Position numbers and translations under genes: made by a program. The notes under the pieces were generated by a model. It searched no databases, was not told the origin of the DNA, and saw nothing but the letters and a program-made list of their open reading frames with translations. DNA of 64,000 nt from Pseudomonas indica NBRC 103045 (GTDB lineage: Bacteria > Pseudomonadota > Gammaproteobacteria > Pseudomonadales > Pseudomonadaceae): contig NZ_BDAC01000002.1 in assembly GCF_002091635.1 (NCBI RefSeq), forward strand, positions 248,001 to 312,000, read 5' to 3'. This document shows, in pieces, positions 39,187 through 48,576 of the stretch; the first letter of the stretch is position 1; each line of letters starts with the position of its first letter.

Positions 39187-40404
39187 ATGCGTCGCGTCGT
39201 GATCACCGGTCTGGGCATCGTCTCCTGCCTGGGCAATGACAAAGACACCGTCTCCGCCAACCTGCGCGCCAGCCGCCCGGGCATCCGGTTCAACCCGGAA
39301 TACGCCGAGATGGGCCTGCGCAGCCAGGTCTCCGGTTCGGTGAACCTGGACCTCGAAGCCTTGATCGACCGCAAGGTCTACCGTTTCATGGGTGACGCGG
39401 CCGCCTTCGCCTATCTGTCGATGGAGCAGGCGATCAAGGACGCCGGCCTCACCCCGGAAGAAATCTCCGATCCGCGCGTCGGTCTGGTCGCCGGCTCCGG
39501 CGGCGCCTCCACCTTCAACCAGATGGAAGCCCTGGACATCCTGCGCGAGAAAGGCGTCAAGCGCGTCGGCCCATACCGCGTACCGCGCACCATGGGCAGC
39601 ACCGTTTCCGCCTGCCTGGCCACGCCGTTCAAGATCAAGGGCGTCAACTACTCCATCTCCTCCGCTTGCGCCACCAGCGCCCATTGCATCGGCAACGCAA
39701 TGGAACTGATCCAGATGGGCAAGCAGGACATGGTCTTCGCCGGCGGCGGTGAAGAAGAGCATTGGACCCAGAGCTTCCTGTTCGACGCCATGGGCGCCCT
39801 CTCCACCCAGTACAACGAAACCCCGGAAAAGGCCTCCCGCGCCTATGACGCCAAGCGCGACGGCTTCGTCATCGCCGGCGGTGGCGGCATGGTGGTGGTG
39901 GAAGAACTGGAGCATGCGCTCAAGCGTGGCGCGAAGATCTACGCCGAGATCGTTGGCTACGGTGCTACGTCCGATGGCTACGACATGGTCGCCCCGAGCG
40001 GCGAAGGCGCCATCCGCTGCATGCAGCAGGCCCTGGCCACCGTCAAGGACCCGATCGACTACCTGAACACCCACGGCACCTCCACCCCGGTGGGCGACAC
40101 TGCGGAAGCCGGTGCGGTACGTGCCGTGTTCGGCGACAAGGCGCCGATGATCAGCTCCACCAAGAGCCTCTCCGGCCACTCCCTCGGCGCCGCCGGCGTC
40201 CAGGAAACCATCTACTGCCTGCTGATGATGGAAGGCGGTTTCGCCGCCGGCTCGGCCAACATCGAGGAAATCGACCCCGAGGTCGCCGACCTGCCGATCC
40301 TCCGCGAAACCCGCGACGCCACGCTGAACACCGTCATGAGCAACAGCTTCGGTTTCGGCGGCACCAACGCGACGCTGGTGCTGAAGCGCTGGACCGGCCA
40401 GTAA
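39187..40404 (+). CDS. fabB: 3-oxoacyl-ACP synthase I (FabB)
   Basis: 405 aa. The condensing-enzyme Cys161 ([10 protein letters not shown]), with His in [11 protein letters not shown] and [11 protein letters not shown], forms the Cys-His-His triad. FabB elongates the cis-3-decenoyl-ACP made by FabA, committing it to unsaturated fatty acids. The ribosome binding site GAAGGA precedes the ATG. A strong terminator ends the fabAB operon. Confidence 0.99.
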   Translation: MRRVVITGLGIVSCLGNDKDTVSANLRASRPGIRFNPEYAEMGLRSQVSGSVNLDLEALIDRKVYRFMGDAAAFAYLSMEQAIKDAGLTPEEISDPRVGLVAGSGGASTFNQMEALDILREKGVKRVGPYRVPRTMGSTVSACLATPFKIKGVNYSISSACATSAHCIGNAMELIQMGKQDMVFAGGGEEEHWTQSFLFDAMGALSTQYNETPEKASRAYDAKRDGFVIAGGGGMVVVEELEHALKRGAKIYAEIVGYGATSDGYDMVAPSGEGAIRCMQQALATVKDPIDYLNTHGTSTPVGDTAEAGAVRAVFGDKAPMISSTKSLSGHSLGAAGVQETIYCLLMMEGGFAAGSANIEEIDPEVADLPILRETRDATLNTVMSNSFGFGGTNATLVLKRWTGQ

Positions 40405-40421
40405 GCTGCCAGGATGGCACT

Positions 40422-40451
40422 AAAAAGGGGCACCGCAAGGTGCCCCTTTTT
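40422..40451. terminator. Bidirectional intrinsic terminator between fabB and the DUF1329 gene
   Basis: A perfect 8-bp stem, GGGGCACC (40427-40434) and GGTGCCCC (40439-40446), has a GCAA loop, with AAAAA before and TTTTT after. It serves fabAB on the plus strand and the converging gene on the minus strand. Confidence 0.93.
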
Positions 40452-40467
40452 CGTTGTGGTGTTTCCG

Positions 40468-41835
40468 TCAACGTGTTGCCTTGCGCCGCAGGGCAGCCGG
40501 GCTGAATGCCGAATCGGGCGGTGGCGGCTGACTGAAGTCCACCGTGCCGGGCTCTTCGTTGTCCAGCCACTGCACGCCGTAACGGCGTGCCTGCAGGTCG
40601 TGGAAGGTGTCCAGGGCGGTCCAGACGGTGGGCAGCTCGTAGAAGTTCTTCAGGTAGGCCATGGAGACCCGCCACAGCTCGTCGCGCCCGTCGTACTGGT
40701 CGATCACTGCGGCACTCCAACTGTCTTCGTCGAGATACAGGGTTCGCCGGGAGTAGATGTGCCGGGCGCCGGGCTTGAGCTTCCCTTCGACGACCCAGAC
40801 ACGGTGCAGCTCGTAGCGGGTGTAGGCGGGATTGATATGGCCGGGAGTCAGCAACGCCTTGTATGACACCTCCGGGCTGGTGACCCGGTAGTTGTTGTAG
40901 GGAATGTAGATTTCCCGCTTGCCTTGCAGGGTCCAGTCGTAGCGGTCCGGCGCACCGTTGAACATATCGGTGTCGTCGGCGGTGCGCAGCCCGTCGTTGG
41001 CGTCGATGGGCGTGTCGTAAGCCAGTGTCGGAGCGCGCCGCACCCGACGCTGCCCAGGGTTGTAGCCCCACGCCTGACGCGGCTCCTTGACCTGATCGAG
41101 GGTTTCCTGGACCAGCGAACCGTTACCCGCCAGGCGCGCCGGTGCCGTGGTGAAAGACAGGTAATAGAACAGCGTGTTGTTCAGCGTGGCGTAGCTGCCG
41201 CGCGGGTCGTAGAAACGGAACAACGCTTCGTCCTGGGAAACCACCAGCGAATAGGCCCCATTGCGCTGCACCCCGACCTCCCCCGAGCGCCTCACGATGT
41301 AGGTGCCCCGGTAGCGGGCGATGTGGTTCCACAGCGCCTCCAGCCCGTTCTGCGGGATCGGGAATGGAATGCCACCATAGGCATCGGCGAAACCGTTGCC
41401 GCCGTTGAGCAACTTGGCGCTGGTCGCATTGGCGAAGGTGTTGTCGTAGACCCACTGCGGCGCCGAGGCCGAACGCCGGCTCGGGTAGACCGGCATACGG
41501 AAGGTCTCCGGGTAGGTGTTGAGCAAGGCAATCTGCCCCGCCGTCAGGTGCGCCTTGTGCTGCTCCAGGTTGCTCTTGTCGATGGTGAACAGCGGCTGGT
41601 CGGCGGCGAACGGATCGGGGTGGTGTTGGCCGGCACCCTTGTAGCCCGGCGGAGGCTGGGTAATGCCGCCCGTCCATTCGGGGATGCGCCCATCGGCCGT
41701 ACCGGCTCTTTCACCGCCCAGAGGCGTCAGATCGCTCTTCAGGCGGGCAGCCTCTTCAGCGGGAACGGCAGCCAGTGCCACCGACGAGAACAGGCCCAGG
41801 GACAGGATGGCGAACAGGGAAATCGTCTTCGACAT
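40468..41835 (-). CDS. DUF1329 exported protein
   Basis: 455 aa from the ATG at 41835. A signal peptide (MSKTISLFAILSLGLFSSVALA) and the DUF1329 pattern are visible: LGGERAGTADGRIPEWTGG, HIARYRGTYIVRR, and a C-terminal YDGRDELWRVSMAYLKNFYELP. The family is predicted to have a LolA/LolB-like half-barrel that may bind lipidic ligands. It almost always pairs with a DUF1302 outer-membrane-like protein, as here (25 bp upstream). Function unknown. Confidence 0.88.
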   Translation of the reverse strand: MSKTISLFAILSLGLFSSVALAAVPAEEAARLKSDLTPLGGERAGTADGRIPEWTGGITQPPPGYKGAGQHHPDPFAADQPLFTIDKSNLEQHKAHLTAGQIALLNTYPETFRMPVYPSRRSASAPQWVYDNTFANATSAKLLNGGNGFADAYGGIPFPIPQNGLEALWNHIARYRGTYIVRRSGEVGVQRNGAYSLVVSQDEALFRFYDPRGSYATLNNTLFYYLSFTTAPARLAGNGSLVQETLDQVKEPRQAWGYNPGQRRVRRAPTLAYDTPIDANDGLRTADDTDMFNGAPDRYDWTLQGKREIYIPYNNYRVTSPEVSYKALLTPGHINPAYTRYELHRVWVVEGKLKPGARHIYSRRTLYLDEDSWSAAVIDQYDGRDELWRVSMAYLKNFYELPTVWTALDTFHDLQARRYGVQWLDNEEPGTVDFSQPPPPDSAFSPAALRRKATR

Positions 41836-41860
41836 ACGGCGGTTCTCCATGGCTGCGGGC

Positions 41861-43822
41861 TCAGAACGAATATTTGGCCGTCAGCGAGACGTTGTCGCGG
41901 TCGCGCAGGCTGTTGTTGCGCCCGGCGCCGTAGTACTGGGTGTACTGCAGGCCGACCTCGAAACTGTTCAGGTAGCTGGCATCGAGTCCCAGGGTGTGCG
42001 CCTTGCGCCCTTCGATGAAATTACCGGTCCGGTCGGAATTACCTTTGAAGTCATGCTGGAACACCACGTAGGGCGACAGCTTTACCCCGGCATAGACATC
42101 GTTCCAGCTACCGCTGAGCACCAGCGTGTAGCCGTAGCTGTCGCGGCTGATCTGGTCCGAGTCGTTGTTGCGCGAGTCGATGTAGGCCTTGTCGGTCGCG
42201 CTGACGAAGCGCCGTCGGGTCCCATCCCAGGCGGTGTATTCCAGGCTGCTGCCGCGGATGTGCTGGGAAGCCAGTTCGGCCATGCCGAACAGCGAGTCGA
42301 AACTCAAAGCCGGACCGAAGTTGTAGATCGTCGACAGCGAGACGTTGAAGGTCTCCGCACGCTCGTAGTTCTCGAACAGGCTGCCCCGGCAGAGCATCTT
42401 CCCGGCCACCGGCGTGCACGCCTGGCCGGCCGGAACGGTGCCATCCCAGACATTACTCACGCCGGTCAGGCTGGGGATCAACACATCGCCGAGGATATCG
42501 TCGGTGGCGGCGATGCTGATCGGCATATTCGGCCGATAGGCGATTTCCCCGGACACCGAGGCATCGCCCAAGGTGGTGGCGAAGCTCAGACCGTACAAGC
42601 GGATGTCTTCCACGTAGTCGCGACGGGCCTCGGCATTACCAGCCATGTCCAGGGTCGCCAGGCCAGGCAAGGCCTCCGGCGGCAGGAACGCCCAGATCGG
42701 GTCGCTGCTGTCCACGCCCTGGTAATCGCGCAGGTCGACGGCAATCTGCGGCTCCTTCGCGTGGTAATTGATGAAGTAGAAGCCGAACTCGGTGGCGTTC
42801 AAGCTCTCGGCGACGTAGCGGAAGGCCACACCGAACTGGCCATCGTCACGAGCCTCGATATCCCTGCCGATGTTGGCCACCTTGAAGGTGCCGGTCTCGG
42901 CATCGATAAAGCTGTTGGGTCCGTAAGGACCCCGGCCGAGCCCACCCAATTGCAGGCCGGCCGCCAGTGGATAGGCCGCCAGCAGGTCGGCCAGCAGTGG
43001 ATCGTCGAAGCTGGTGTAGGCGGCCTCGCCGCCGTCGGCGAACAGATCCGTATCGGAGAAAAAGGTCCCCACCGGATCGAGCCGGGTTTCCTTCCACTTC
43101 CACTGGTAGAAGGCTTCCATCGACAAGCTGTCGCTCAATCCCAGGCTGAAACTGAGCGCCTCCACCGGCACCAGCACCTCTTTCACCTCCGAGCCCGGCA
43201 GGTGAAAACGGGTGGCGTCGAGGGGGTTGGTGGCGTTGATGCCTCCCCGGTAGAAAATACCCTCCCCCCAGTTGAACACTTGCCGCCCCAGACGGGCGCT
43301 GAGCGGTTGCTCGTACAGGTCCCAGGAGCCGGACAGATAGGCATCGAGGATTTCCGCCTTGCGCCCGGCGATATGCCGGGTGTCGTCGGTGAAATGATCG
43401 TCGTGGGGATAGGCCTGGCTGGGTCGCTGCACGCCGTCGGTGGTGGCGTAGTAGTCGTTGCGCCGGTCCATGATGCGCGTGTCGTAATGCGCGGTGCCGC
43501 GTACGAAAGCCGAGTAGTTGCGGTAATTCAGCGTCAGCTCGGAGGTGGCCTTGTAGACCTCGGAGACGACGCCGGTATCGAAATTCCGGTTGCCATCGTC
43601 GGCATTGATATCGGAAATGTTCTCCTTGTCACGCCCCTCGACACGCCACATGACGCCGTACGACAAGGTGGTATCGAGGGAGCCGCCGATCTCGTTGTCG
43701 GCCAGGCTGAATTCCATGGCCGACGCCGGATCGATGAGCAGCAGGGAGCATACGCCGAGCACGGCACCCACCGCCTGGCGGGATTTGGAGCGCGCGCCGC
43801 AGACACAGGAATGACGGAGCAT
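41861..43822 (-). CDS. DUF1302 putative outer membrane protein
   Basis: 653 aa from the ATG at 43822 (AGGAG nine bases upstream). A long signal peptide (about 1-41, ending DPASAMEFSLAD) precedes a beta-rich chain with many alternating aromatic strands and a final strand ending in Phe (LTAKYSF). The family pattern DNEIGGSLDTTLSYGVMWRV and LSARLGRQVFNWGEGIFYRGGIN is clear. These features suggest a large barrel or barrel-associated protein. Co-operonic with DUF1329, and often found with RND-type lipid transporters, none of which is in this window. Confidence 0.87.
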   Translation of the reverse strand: MLRHSCVCGARSKSRQAVGAVLGVCSLLLIDPASAMEFSLADNEIGGSLDTTLSYGVMWRVEGRDKENISDINADDGNRNFDTGVVSEVYKATSELTLNYRNYSAFVRGTAHYDTRIMDRRNDYYATTDGVQRPSQAYPHDDHFTDDTRHIAGRKAEILDAYLSGSWDLYEQPLSARLGRQVFNWGEGIFYRGGINATNPLDATRFHLPGSEVKEVLVPVEALSFSLGLSDSLSMEAFYQWKWKETRLDPVGTFFSDTDLFADGGEAAYTSFDDPLLADLLAAYPLAAGLQLGGLGRGPYGPNSFIDAETGTFKVANIGRDIEARDDGQFGVAFRYVAESLNATEFGFYFINYHAKEPQIAVDLRDYQGVDSSDPIWAFLPPEALPGLATLDMAGNAEARRDYVEDIRLYGLSFATTLGDASVSGEIAYRPNMPISIAATDDILGDVLIPSLTGVSNVWDGTVPAGQACTPVAGKMLCRGSLFENYERAETFNVSLSTIYNFGPALSFDSLFGMAELASQHIRGSSLEYTAWDGTRRRFVSATDKAYIDSRNNDSDQISRDSYGYTLVLSGSWNDVYAGVKLSPYVVFQHDFKGNSDRTGNFIEGRKAHTLGLDASYLNSFEVGLQYTQYYGAGRNNSLRDRDNVSLTAKYSF

Positions 43823-44102
43823 TGCTGGAACTCCTGGACGGTCAAGGCAGTTGGCCGCTCCTGGGAGGCGGCCTGTTCTTTTTGTTTTGGCTACCGAGGC
43901 CCGCACGGTGCATCAGGCATTCGGCAGATACTGCATTCCGCTGCGCTCGTTGGCGGGCGGCACATCCACTTGCGAAAGCAAATCTAGCACGAACGTACCA
44001 TAACGCAACGAATCCTCCTGTTTTGCTGGCGGCTCCTGGGGAACGAAACGAAAACAGCCTCCCGTACCGGTCGATACGGGAGGCCGTTTCAAGGCCGGAC
44101 GG
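43823..44102. other. 280-bp intergenic region
   Basis: Between the DUF1302 gene and the chemoreceptor. It holds the chemoreceptor's terminator at 44050-44089 and, presumably, the promoter of the DUF1302-DUF1329 pair. No further ORF or repeat was found. Confidence 0.5.
44050..44089 (-). terminator. Intrinsic terminator after the second chemoreceptor gene
   Basis: A 10-bp perfect stem, GCCTCCCGTA (44057-44066) and TACGGGAGGC (44075-44084), with an 8-nt loop, followed on the minus strand by TGTTTTCG. Confidence 0.88.
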
Positions 44103-45749
44103 TCAGACCTGGAAGCGCCTGACCTGCTGTTGCAGGGTGCTGCCCAGGCGGGCCAGTTCGTTGCTGGAGGCCGCTGTCTGCCCGGTCGCGGCCGCGGACT
44201 GGTCGGCGATATCGCGCACCTTGGTCACGCTGCGATTGATCTCTTCCGCCACGGCGCTCTGCTCTTCCGCCGCCGTGGCGATCTGCCGGACCATCTGCTG
44301 GATGTTGGCGATCATCTGGGTGATGGTCATCACGGCATCGCCGGCATTGCCGACACCCGTGACGGTCTCGTCGGTGAGGCTGCGACAGACCTCCATCATC
44401 CCGGCCGCCTCCTCCGCGATCCGCTGCAGGCTGGCGATCAGACCTTCGATTTCCTGGGTTGCGCCCTGGGTCCGCTTGGCCAGGTTGCGCACCTCGTCGG
44501 CGACCACCGCGAAACCGCGTCCGGCATCCCCTGCCCTGGCGGCCTCGATGGCGGCGTTCAAGGCCAACAGGTTGGTCTGGTCGGCGACCGATTTGATCAC
44601 GTCCAGCACCCCACCGATATGCTCGCTTTCCTGCTTTAGGCGGGCCATGGCACTGGCTGACTGAATGACCTCCGCGGCCAGCCGCTCGATCTGCACCAGA
44701 GCCTGCTTGGCCATCTTCTCGCCCGTCTGCGCCTGCTGATCGGCGGTCAGGGCAGCGTTGGCCGCATCCTCGGAATTTCGCGCCACCTCCTGCACGGTTG
44801 CGGCCATCTCGTGGATCGCCGTGGCCACCTGATCCACTTCCAGCTTCTGATTGCTCACCCCTGCGCTGCTTTGCTCGGTAGCGGCCGACAGCTCCTCGGC
44901 GGCGCTGGAAATGATCTCGGCGGAACTGCGAACCTGGCTGATCAGGCCGCTCAGGTTCCGCTGCATCTCGCCGAGCGAGGCCAGCACGCTGCCAGCCGCG
45001 GCCGCCTCGATACCGGAAACCGGGCGCATATCGCCGGATGCGACACGTTGAGCGGCGGCGGACAGGTCGGCCGGTTCGGCGCCGAGGGCGCGGGTCAGGC
45101 TGCGGGTGATCAAAAGCGCCAATGCGACGGCGATAGCGATAGATACCAGACAGACACCGATCAGCAGGTTGCGCTGCCAGACATAGCCCTCATTGGCCGA
45201 CTCTTCACTGGCCTTGGCCCCCTTGGCACTGTGTTGCAGATAGGCTTCGACGGCGCTGTCCAGCTCTGCCAGCAACGGTCGGCATTCGGCATTCATTTTG
45301 GTGATGGCCGAGTCTCGATCGCCACTCAGTGCCTTGGCGACGATATCCAACGCAACAGGTCCGTAGAGTCCCTCGACCCGGGCGATTTCATCCACCAGTT
45401 TCTGTTCCTCGCGCGCTTCCTCCCCGGCCTGGGCCACGGCGGTCTTGAGCCGGGCCAACAGGTCCTGGACCGCTTCGTGCTCACGGGTCACGTTCAGCCG
45501 CTCGGCCTCCTGTTCGGCCGGCGTCGAGACCAGAACCATATTGCGCGCGGAAATGGCCCGCTGGTCAGCCGCCATCATTAGCTCCGCGGCCAGGTTGTTG
45601 CGCTCGCTGATGCCCTGAACGTAGGAAGAAAAACGCTGGTTGGATGCACTCAGCTCCATGAGCGACAAGGCAGAAACCACGAGAAGGATCAAGGTAAGCA
45701 CGCCGAAGCTCAGGCTGAGCTTCGCTTTCACAGACAGATTGCCGGTCAT
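44103..45749 (-). CDS. Methyl-accepting chemotaxis protein with four-helix-bundle ligand domain
   Basis: 548 aa. A helix at about 12-32 is followed by a helical periplasmic domain (about 35-190) of the 4HB_MCP type, including [14 protein letters not shown], which resembles the Tar/Tsr arginine-bearing helix. A second helix (190-212), HAMP, and a signalling domain with tip [26 protein letters not shown] follow. It ends without a CheR pentapeptide. Ligand unknown; amino acids or organic acids are usual for this sensor type. A perfect inverted repeat lies 44 bp upstream of the start. Confidence 0.92.
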   Translation of the reverse strand: MTGNLSVKAKLSLSFGVLTLILLVVSALSLMELSASNQRFSSYVQGISERNNLAAELMMAADQRAISARNMVLVSTPAEQEAERLNVTREHEAVQDLLARLKTAVAQAGEEAREEQKLVDEIARVEGLYGPVALDIVAKALSGDRDSAITKMNAECRPLLAELDSAVEAYLQHSAKGAKASEESANEGYVWQRNLLIGVCLVSIAIAVALALLITRSLTRALGAEPADLSAAAQRVASGDMRPVSGIEAAAAGSVLASLGEMQRNLSGLISQVRSSAEIISSAAEELSAATEQSSAGVSNQKLEVDQVATAIHEMAATVQEVARNSEDAANAALTADQQAQTGEKMAKQALVQIERLAAEVIQSASAMARLKQESEHIGGVLDVIKSVADQTNLLALNAAIEAARAGDAGRGFAVVADEVRNLAKRTQGATQEIEGLIASLQRIAEEAAGMMEVCRSLTDETVTGVGNAGDAVMTITQMIANIQQMVRQIATAAEEQSAVAEEINRSVTKVRDIADQSAAATGQTAASSNELARLGSTLQQQVRRFQV

Positions 45750-45792
45750 AGAGGCACCTTTCGCGAGTGGACTGAGCGGGGCCGTCCTTTCC

Positions 45793-45814
45793 TTACAACG
45801 AAGCGGCGTTGTAA
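45793..45814. promoter_or_regulatory. Perfect inverted repeat upstream of the second chemoreceptor gene
   Basis: TTACAACG (45793-45800) and CGTTGTAA (45807-45814) are exact inverted copies with a 6-bp spacer. There is no T-run after it on the minus strand, and it lies 44 bp upstream of the start, so an operator is likelier than a terminator. Confidence 0.5.
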
Positions 45815-45913
45815 TTGATCAATCTAGTCTGGCTTTGGCGACTTGCCCGTTCGCTCGACCGCGATTGCCCCTCGACTGGCCATCGGCCTGCCCAGGGCTT
45901 TCTTTATACGACG

Positions 45914-45941
45914 GAAAAGAGCCGACGATGAACGGTCGGCT
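45914..45941 (-). terminator. Probable terminator after the DUF4426 gene
   Basis: AGCCGAC (45920-45926) and GTCGGCT (45935-45941) form a 7-bp stem with an 8-nt loop; on the minus strand CTTTTCC follows. It is about 100 bp past the stop codon. Confidence 0.6.
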
Positions 45942-46040
45942 GGGGAGCCTGCCTCAGCGCAACGGCAGGCCAGGGAAAACGTGATCCGACGAGACGAACA
46001 ACTGGGCGAGACGACGCCCTCGACTCGCCACCCACGCTCA

Positions 46041-46505
46041 TCAACGCACGTTGAAACGTTGCTCGGCCAGCTTGCGGTCGCCCTGGAACACCATGAAATG
46101 CCATTCGCCAGGCACCACTTCATGAGACTCGGTGAACTCGTAGGCCATGACATCCAACGGCGCCTCCGGCACCAGCTTCTGCACGACTTCGAACTTGTCG
46201 TGACGCTTGCCGTCCGGAGTGGTGACGCCGGGAGTGAAGTAGATCAGGGTCAACGGTGTGTCGTCGGCGCGCTTGTCCGCCAGGGAATAGCGCATCCCGA
46301 ACTTGCTGCCGAGACGGGCCGGAATGTCCAGGGTCTGGCGAATCTGCTCGTTGCTGCGGGTGAGCACACGCTCACCGGGCTGGACGTCCTGGTACTGCCG
46401 CTCGAAAAGACCGTACTCGACCGGCCCATCGACTCGGACATCGGCGCCGGCCAGACCGGCGAAAGACAGCAGCGCAACCAGCGCGCTCGGCGGGAGGTAT
46501 CGCAT
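46041..46505 (-). CDS. DUF4426 periplasmic protein
   Basis: 154 aa from the ATG at 46505. A signal peptide (about 1-21) is followed by a small beta-sandwich-like domain with YGLFERQYQDV, PARLGSKFGMRYSL, and a final PGEWHFMVFQGDRKLAEQRFNV. This matches the DUF4426 family, of unknown function. It follows the amidohydrolase gene by 73 bp on the same strand. Confidence 0.75.
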   Translation of the reverse strand: MRYLPPSALVALLSFAGLAGADVRVDGPVEYGLFERQYQDVQPGERVLTRSNEQIRQTLDIPARLGSKFGMRYSLADKRADDTPLTLIYFTPGVTTPDGKRHDKFEVVQKLVPEAPLDVMAYEFTESHEVVPGEWHFMVFQGDRKLAEQRFNVR

Positions 46506-46578
46506 TCTCAGGCTCCTTGGTTCGAGATGGCGCGAGCCTATGACGCGGGCATGACAGGCTGATGACAATCCGCCACGT

Positions 46579-47601
46579 TCAGCGCGGCAGCTCCGCCTGG
46601 ACCCGTCGCGGCAGCACAGCGAGGAAATTGTCGCGCGCGACCTTCCGCGCGACCTCCTCGGGCAATGCATCGAGGAACGGATCGAAGGCATTCAGGTATT
46701 CGTCAAGCCCATCGAAACGGCCGACCACATCGGAGCCCAGCATGAAGCGCGAGGGATAGCTGCTGACCAGTTGCACCCAGTCAGGGTCGGGTTGCCCCTG
46801 TGCATCCAGCAGGTACGGACGCAGGACCGTCCAAGACAGATCGATGTACAGGTTGGGGTAGTCATCGAGCATCCGTTTCAAGGTCGGCAGGAGGAAATCC
46901 AGCTTTTCCTGGTGCCGATGGATTTCCATGCTGGTGCCGGCATGCGCCCAGATGAAGCGGACGTGGGGATGGTTGCGCAACGGCTCTTCGATTTCCTGCA
47001 AGTAGAGCGGGTTCTTCTCACGCTTCGAGGTGATGTTGGAATGCACCATCACCGGCAGGTCGAATTCGGCGGCCAAGTGATAGACCCGGGTCAGCGCCTC
47101 GTTGTTGGCGCGCGGAGTATCGCCGTAGGTCAGCGCGGTGAGGTCGTCGTGGCGGGTGAAGATTTCGCCCAGCCCCTGCCAGAAACCCGGCTCCAGTTCG
47201 AGCATGCGGCGAATGTGTGCGTCGGCGTTCTTGTCCGTGGGATTGAAGCCCGAAAGGAAAGGATGCAGGCGCTGCCGATGCTCCACCGGCAGCTTCTTCA
47301 CCGCCGCCGCCACCAGCACGTCGGTGGCGCTGTACCAATAGGCGCCGGCATCGTCACCGGCGTAGTAGCGCGGCCGCTTGGGCTCGTCCTCGTGCCACTT
47401 CTTCGCCACCGGAATACCGGAAATCATCGCATGGTCGATGCCTCCCTTCGCCATCGCCTCCAGCAGCGAGTCCATGCCACCGCTTTCCTGGAAGAAGTCG
47501 ACGTAGTGGAGGTGCGCATCGCTGTAGTGGTATTCGCGTGCCGACACGCCAGTAGCAACGGCTATCAAGATCAAGGCAAGAGCGGTCCGGAGCGGTGGCA
47601 A
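46579..47601 (-). CDS. Exported amidohydrolase-family protein
   Basis: 340 aa from a TTG at 47601, which has GGAGG seven bases upstream and begins a signal peptide (MPPLRTALALILIAVATGVSA). The catalytic barrel of the amidohydrolase_2 family follows: SDAHLHYVDF supplies a metal-binding HxH, HSNITS and WAHAGTS further histidines, and LGSDVVGRFDG the aspartate. A periplasmic metal-dependent hydrolase or decarboxylase of unknown substrate. No ATG or GTG gives the signal peptide. Confidence 0.82.
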   Translation of the reverse strand: MPPLRTALALILIAVATGVSAREYHYSDAHLHYVDFFQESGGMDSLLEAMAKGGIDHAMISGIPVAKKWHEDEPKRPRYYAGDDAGAYWYSATDVLVAAAVKKLPVEHRQRLHPFLSGFNPTDKNADAHIRRMLELEPGFWQGLGEIFTRHDDLTALTYGDTPRANNEALTRVYHLAAEFDLPVMVHSNITSKREKNPLYLQEIEEPLRNHPHVRFIWAHAGTSMEIHRHQEKLDFLLPTLKRMLDDYPNLYIDLSWTVLRPYLLDAQGQPDPDWVQLVSSYPSRFMLGSDVVGRFDGLDEYLNAFDPFLDALPEEVARKVARDNFLAVLPRRVQAELPR

Positions 47602-47710
47602 TGCGTTTCCTCCCAGGTAGAGCCAGAGTAGACCGCTGCCGCTTCGCCAGGTTCGAACCCACCTCGCCGGCGAACCCGCTATGCTGCTGACGAATACAGC
47701 GAGGACCGCC

Positions 47711-48571
47711 ATGCCTACCCGCCTGATCGCACCACGCCCGGACCTGATCGCCGGCCAATCTATTCTGCGCGCCCTGCCGGTGGCGCAGTGCCGCAGCATT
47801 GGCCCCTTCGTGTTCTTCGACCACATGCTGCCTACGACCTACCCGCCGGGCAGCGGCCTGGATATCCAGCAGCACCCGCATATCGGGCTCTCCACCCTCA
47901 CCTACCTGTTCGACGGTGAATTGCTGCACAAGGACAGCCTGGGTTCCGAGCAGATCGTCCGGCCCGGGGACGTGAGTTGGATGACCGCCGGCGCCGGTGT
48001 CGCCCATGTCGAGCGGACGCCCGCAGCACTCCAGGCGAGCGGCTCCCGGTTGCATGGATTGCAGGTCTGGCTGGCGCTGCCACGGAGCCTGGAAACCTGC
48101 GCGCCGACCTACAGCCATCATGCTGCCAACAGCCTGCCGCTCAGCGAGCAACTCGGTGTACGTATCCATCTGATCGCCGGCCAGGGCTTCTGCCTGGAAT
48201 CGCCGGTACCGGTCCACAGCCCTTGCCTGTATGCCGATCTACGCCTGGAAGCCGGCGCAACCCTGCCGCTGCCAGCGGAGCACCAAGAGCGGGCGCTCTA
48301 CCTGATCGACGGCGAAGCGCGGCTGGACGACCTCGCCTTGCCGCCGCATTCCCTGGCCATCCTGGAACCAGGAGAAAGCCCGTTACTCAGCGCCTGCGGC
48401 AGTTGCCACGCGGTGATCATCGGCGGAGCGCCCTTGGATGGGCCACGCCGGATGAACTGGAATTTCGTCGCCAGCGATTCGGCCCTGATCGAACGGGCCC
48501 GGCAACGCTGGGCCGAGGGCGACTGGCCACGCGTGCCGGGCGAAACCCAGCGGATCGAACTGCCTGATTGA
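47711..48571 (+). CDS. Pirin family protein
   Basis: 286 aa. A double cupin. The metal-site residues of pirin are His55 and His57 (QQHPHIGL), His99 and Glu101 (GVAHVE). The ATG at 47711 follows GAGGA. Bacterial pirins vary: some act as quercetinases, others bind partners such as pyruvate dehydrogenase. The catalytic role here is unknown. It converges with the hydrolase gene, the stops being 5 bp apart. Confidence 0.92.
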   Translation: MPTRLIAPRPDLIAGQSILRALPVAQCRSIGPFVFFDHMLPTTYPPGSGLDIQQHPHIGLSTLTYLFDGELLHKDSLGSEQIVRPGDVSWMTAGAGVAHVERTPAALQASGSRLHGLQVWLALPRSLETCAPTYSHHAANSLPLSEQLGVRIHLIAGQGFCLESPVPVHSPCLYADLRLEAGATLPLPAEHQERALYLIDGEARLDDLALPPHSLAILEPGESPLLSACGSCHAVIIGGAPLDGPRRMNWNFVASDSALIERARQRWAEGDWPRVPGETQRIELPD

Positions 48572-48576
48572 GAACC

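Larger units (their letters stand above)
45750..46040. other. 291-bp intergenic region
   Basis: Contains the inverted repeat at 45793-45814, a terminator at 45914-45941 and a second 7-bp hairpin GCCTGCC/GGCAGGC (45947-45953 with 45964-45970). No convincing gene was seen. Confidence 0.5.

Noticed and set aside
40422-40451. Terminator-like repeat considered as a CRISPR or REP unit
   Set aside because: Single perfect hairpin with A and T tracts; a normal bidirectional terminator.
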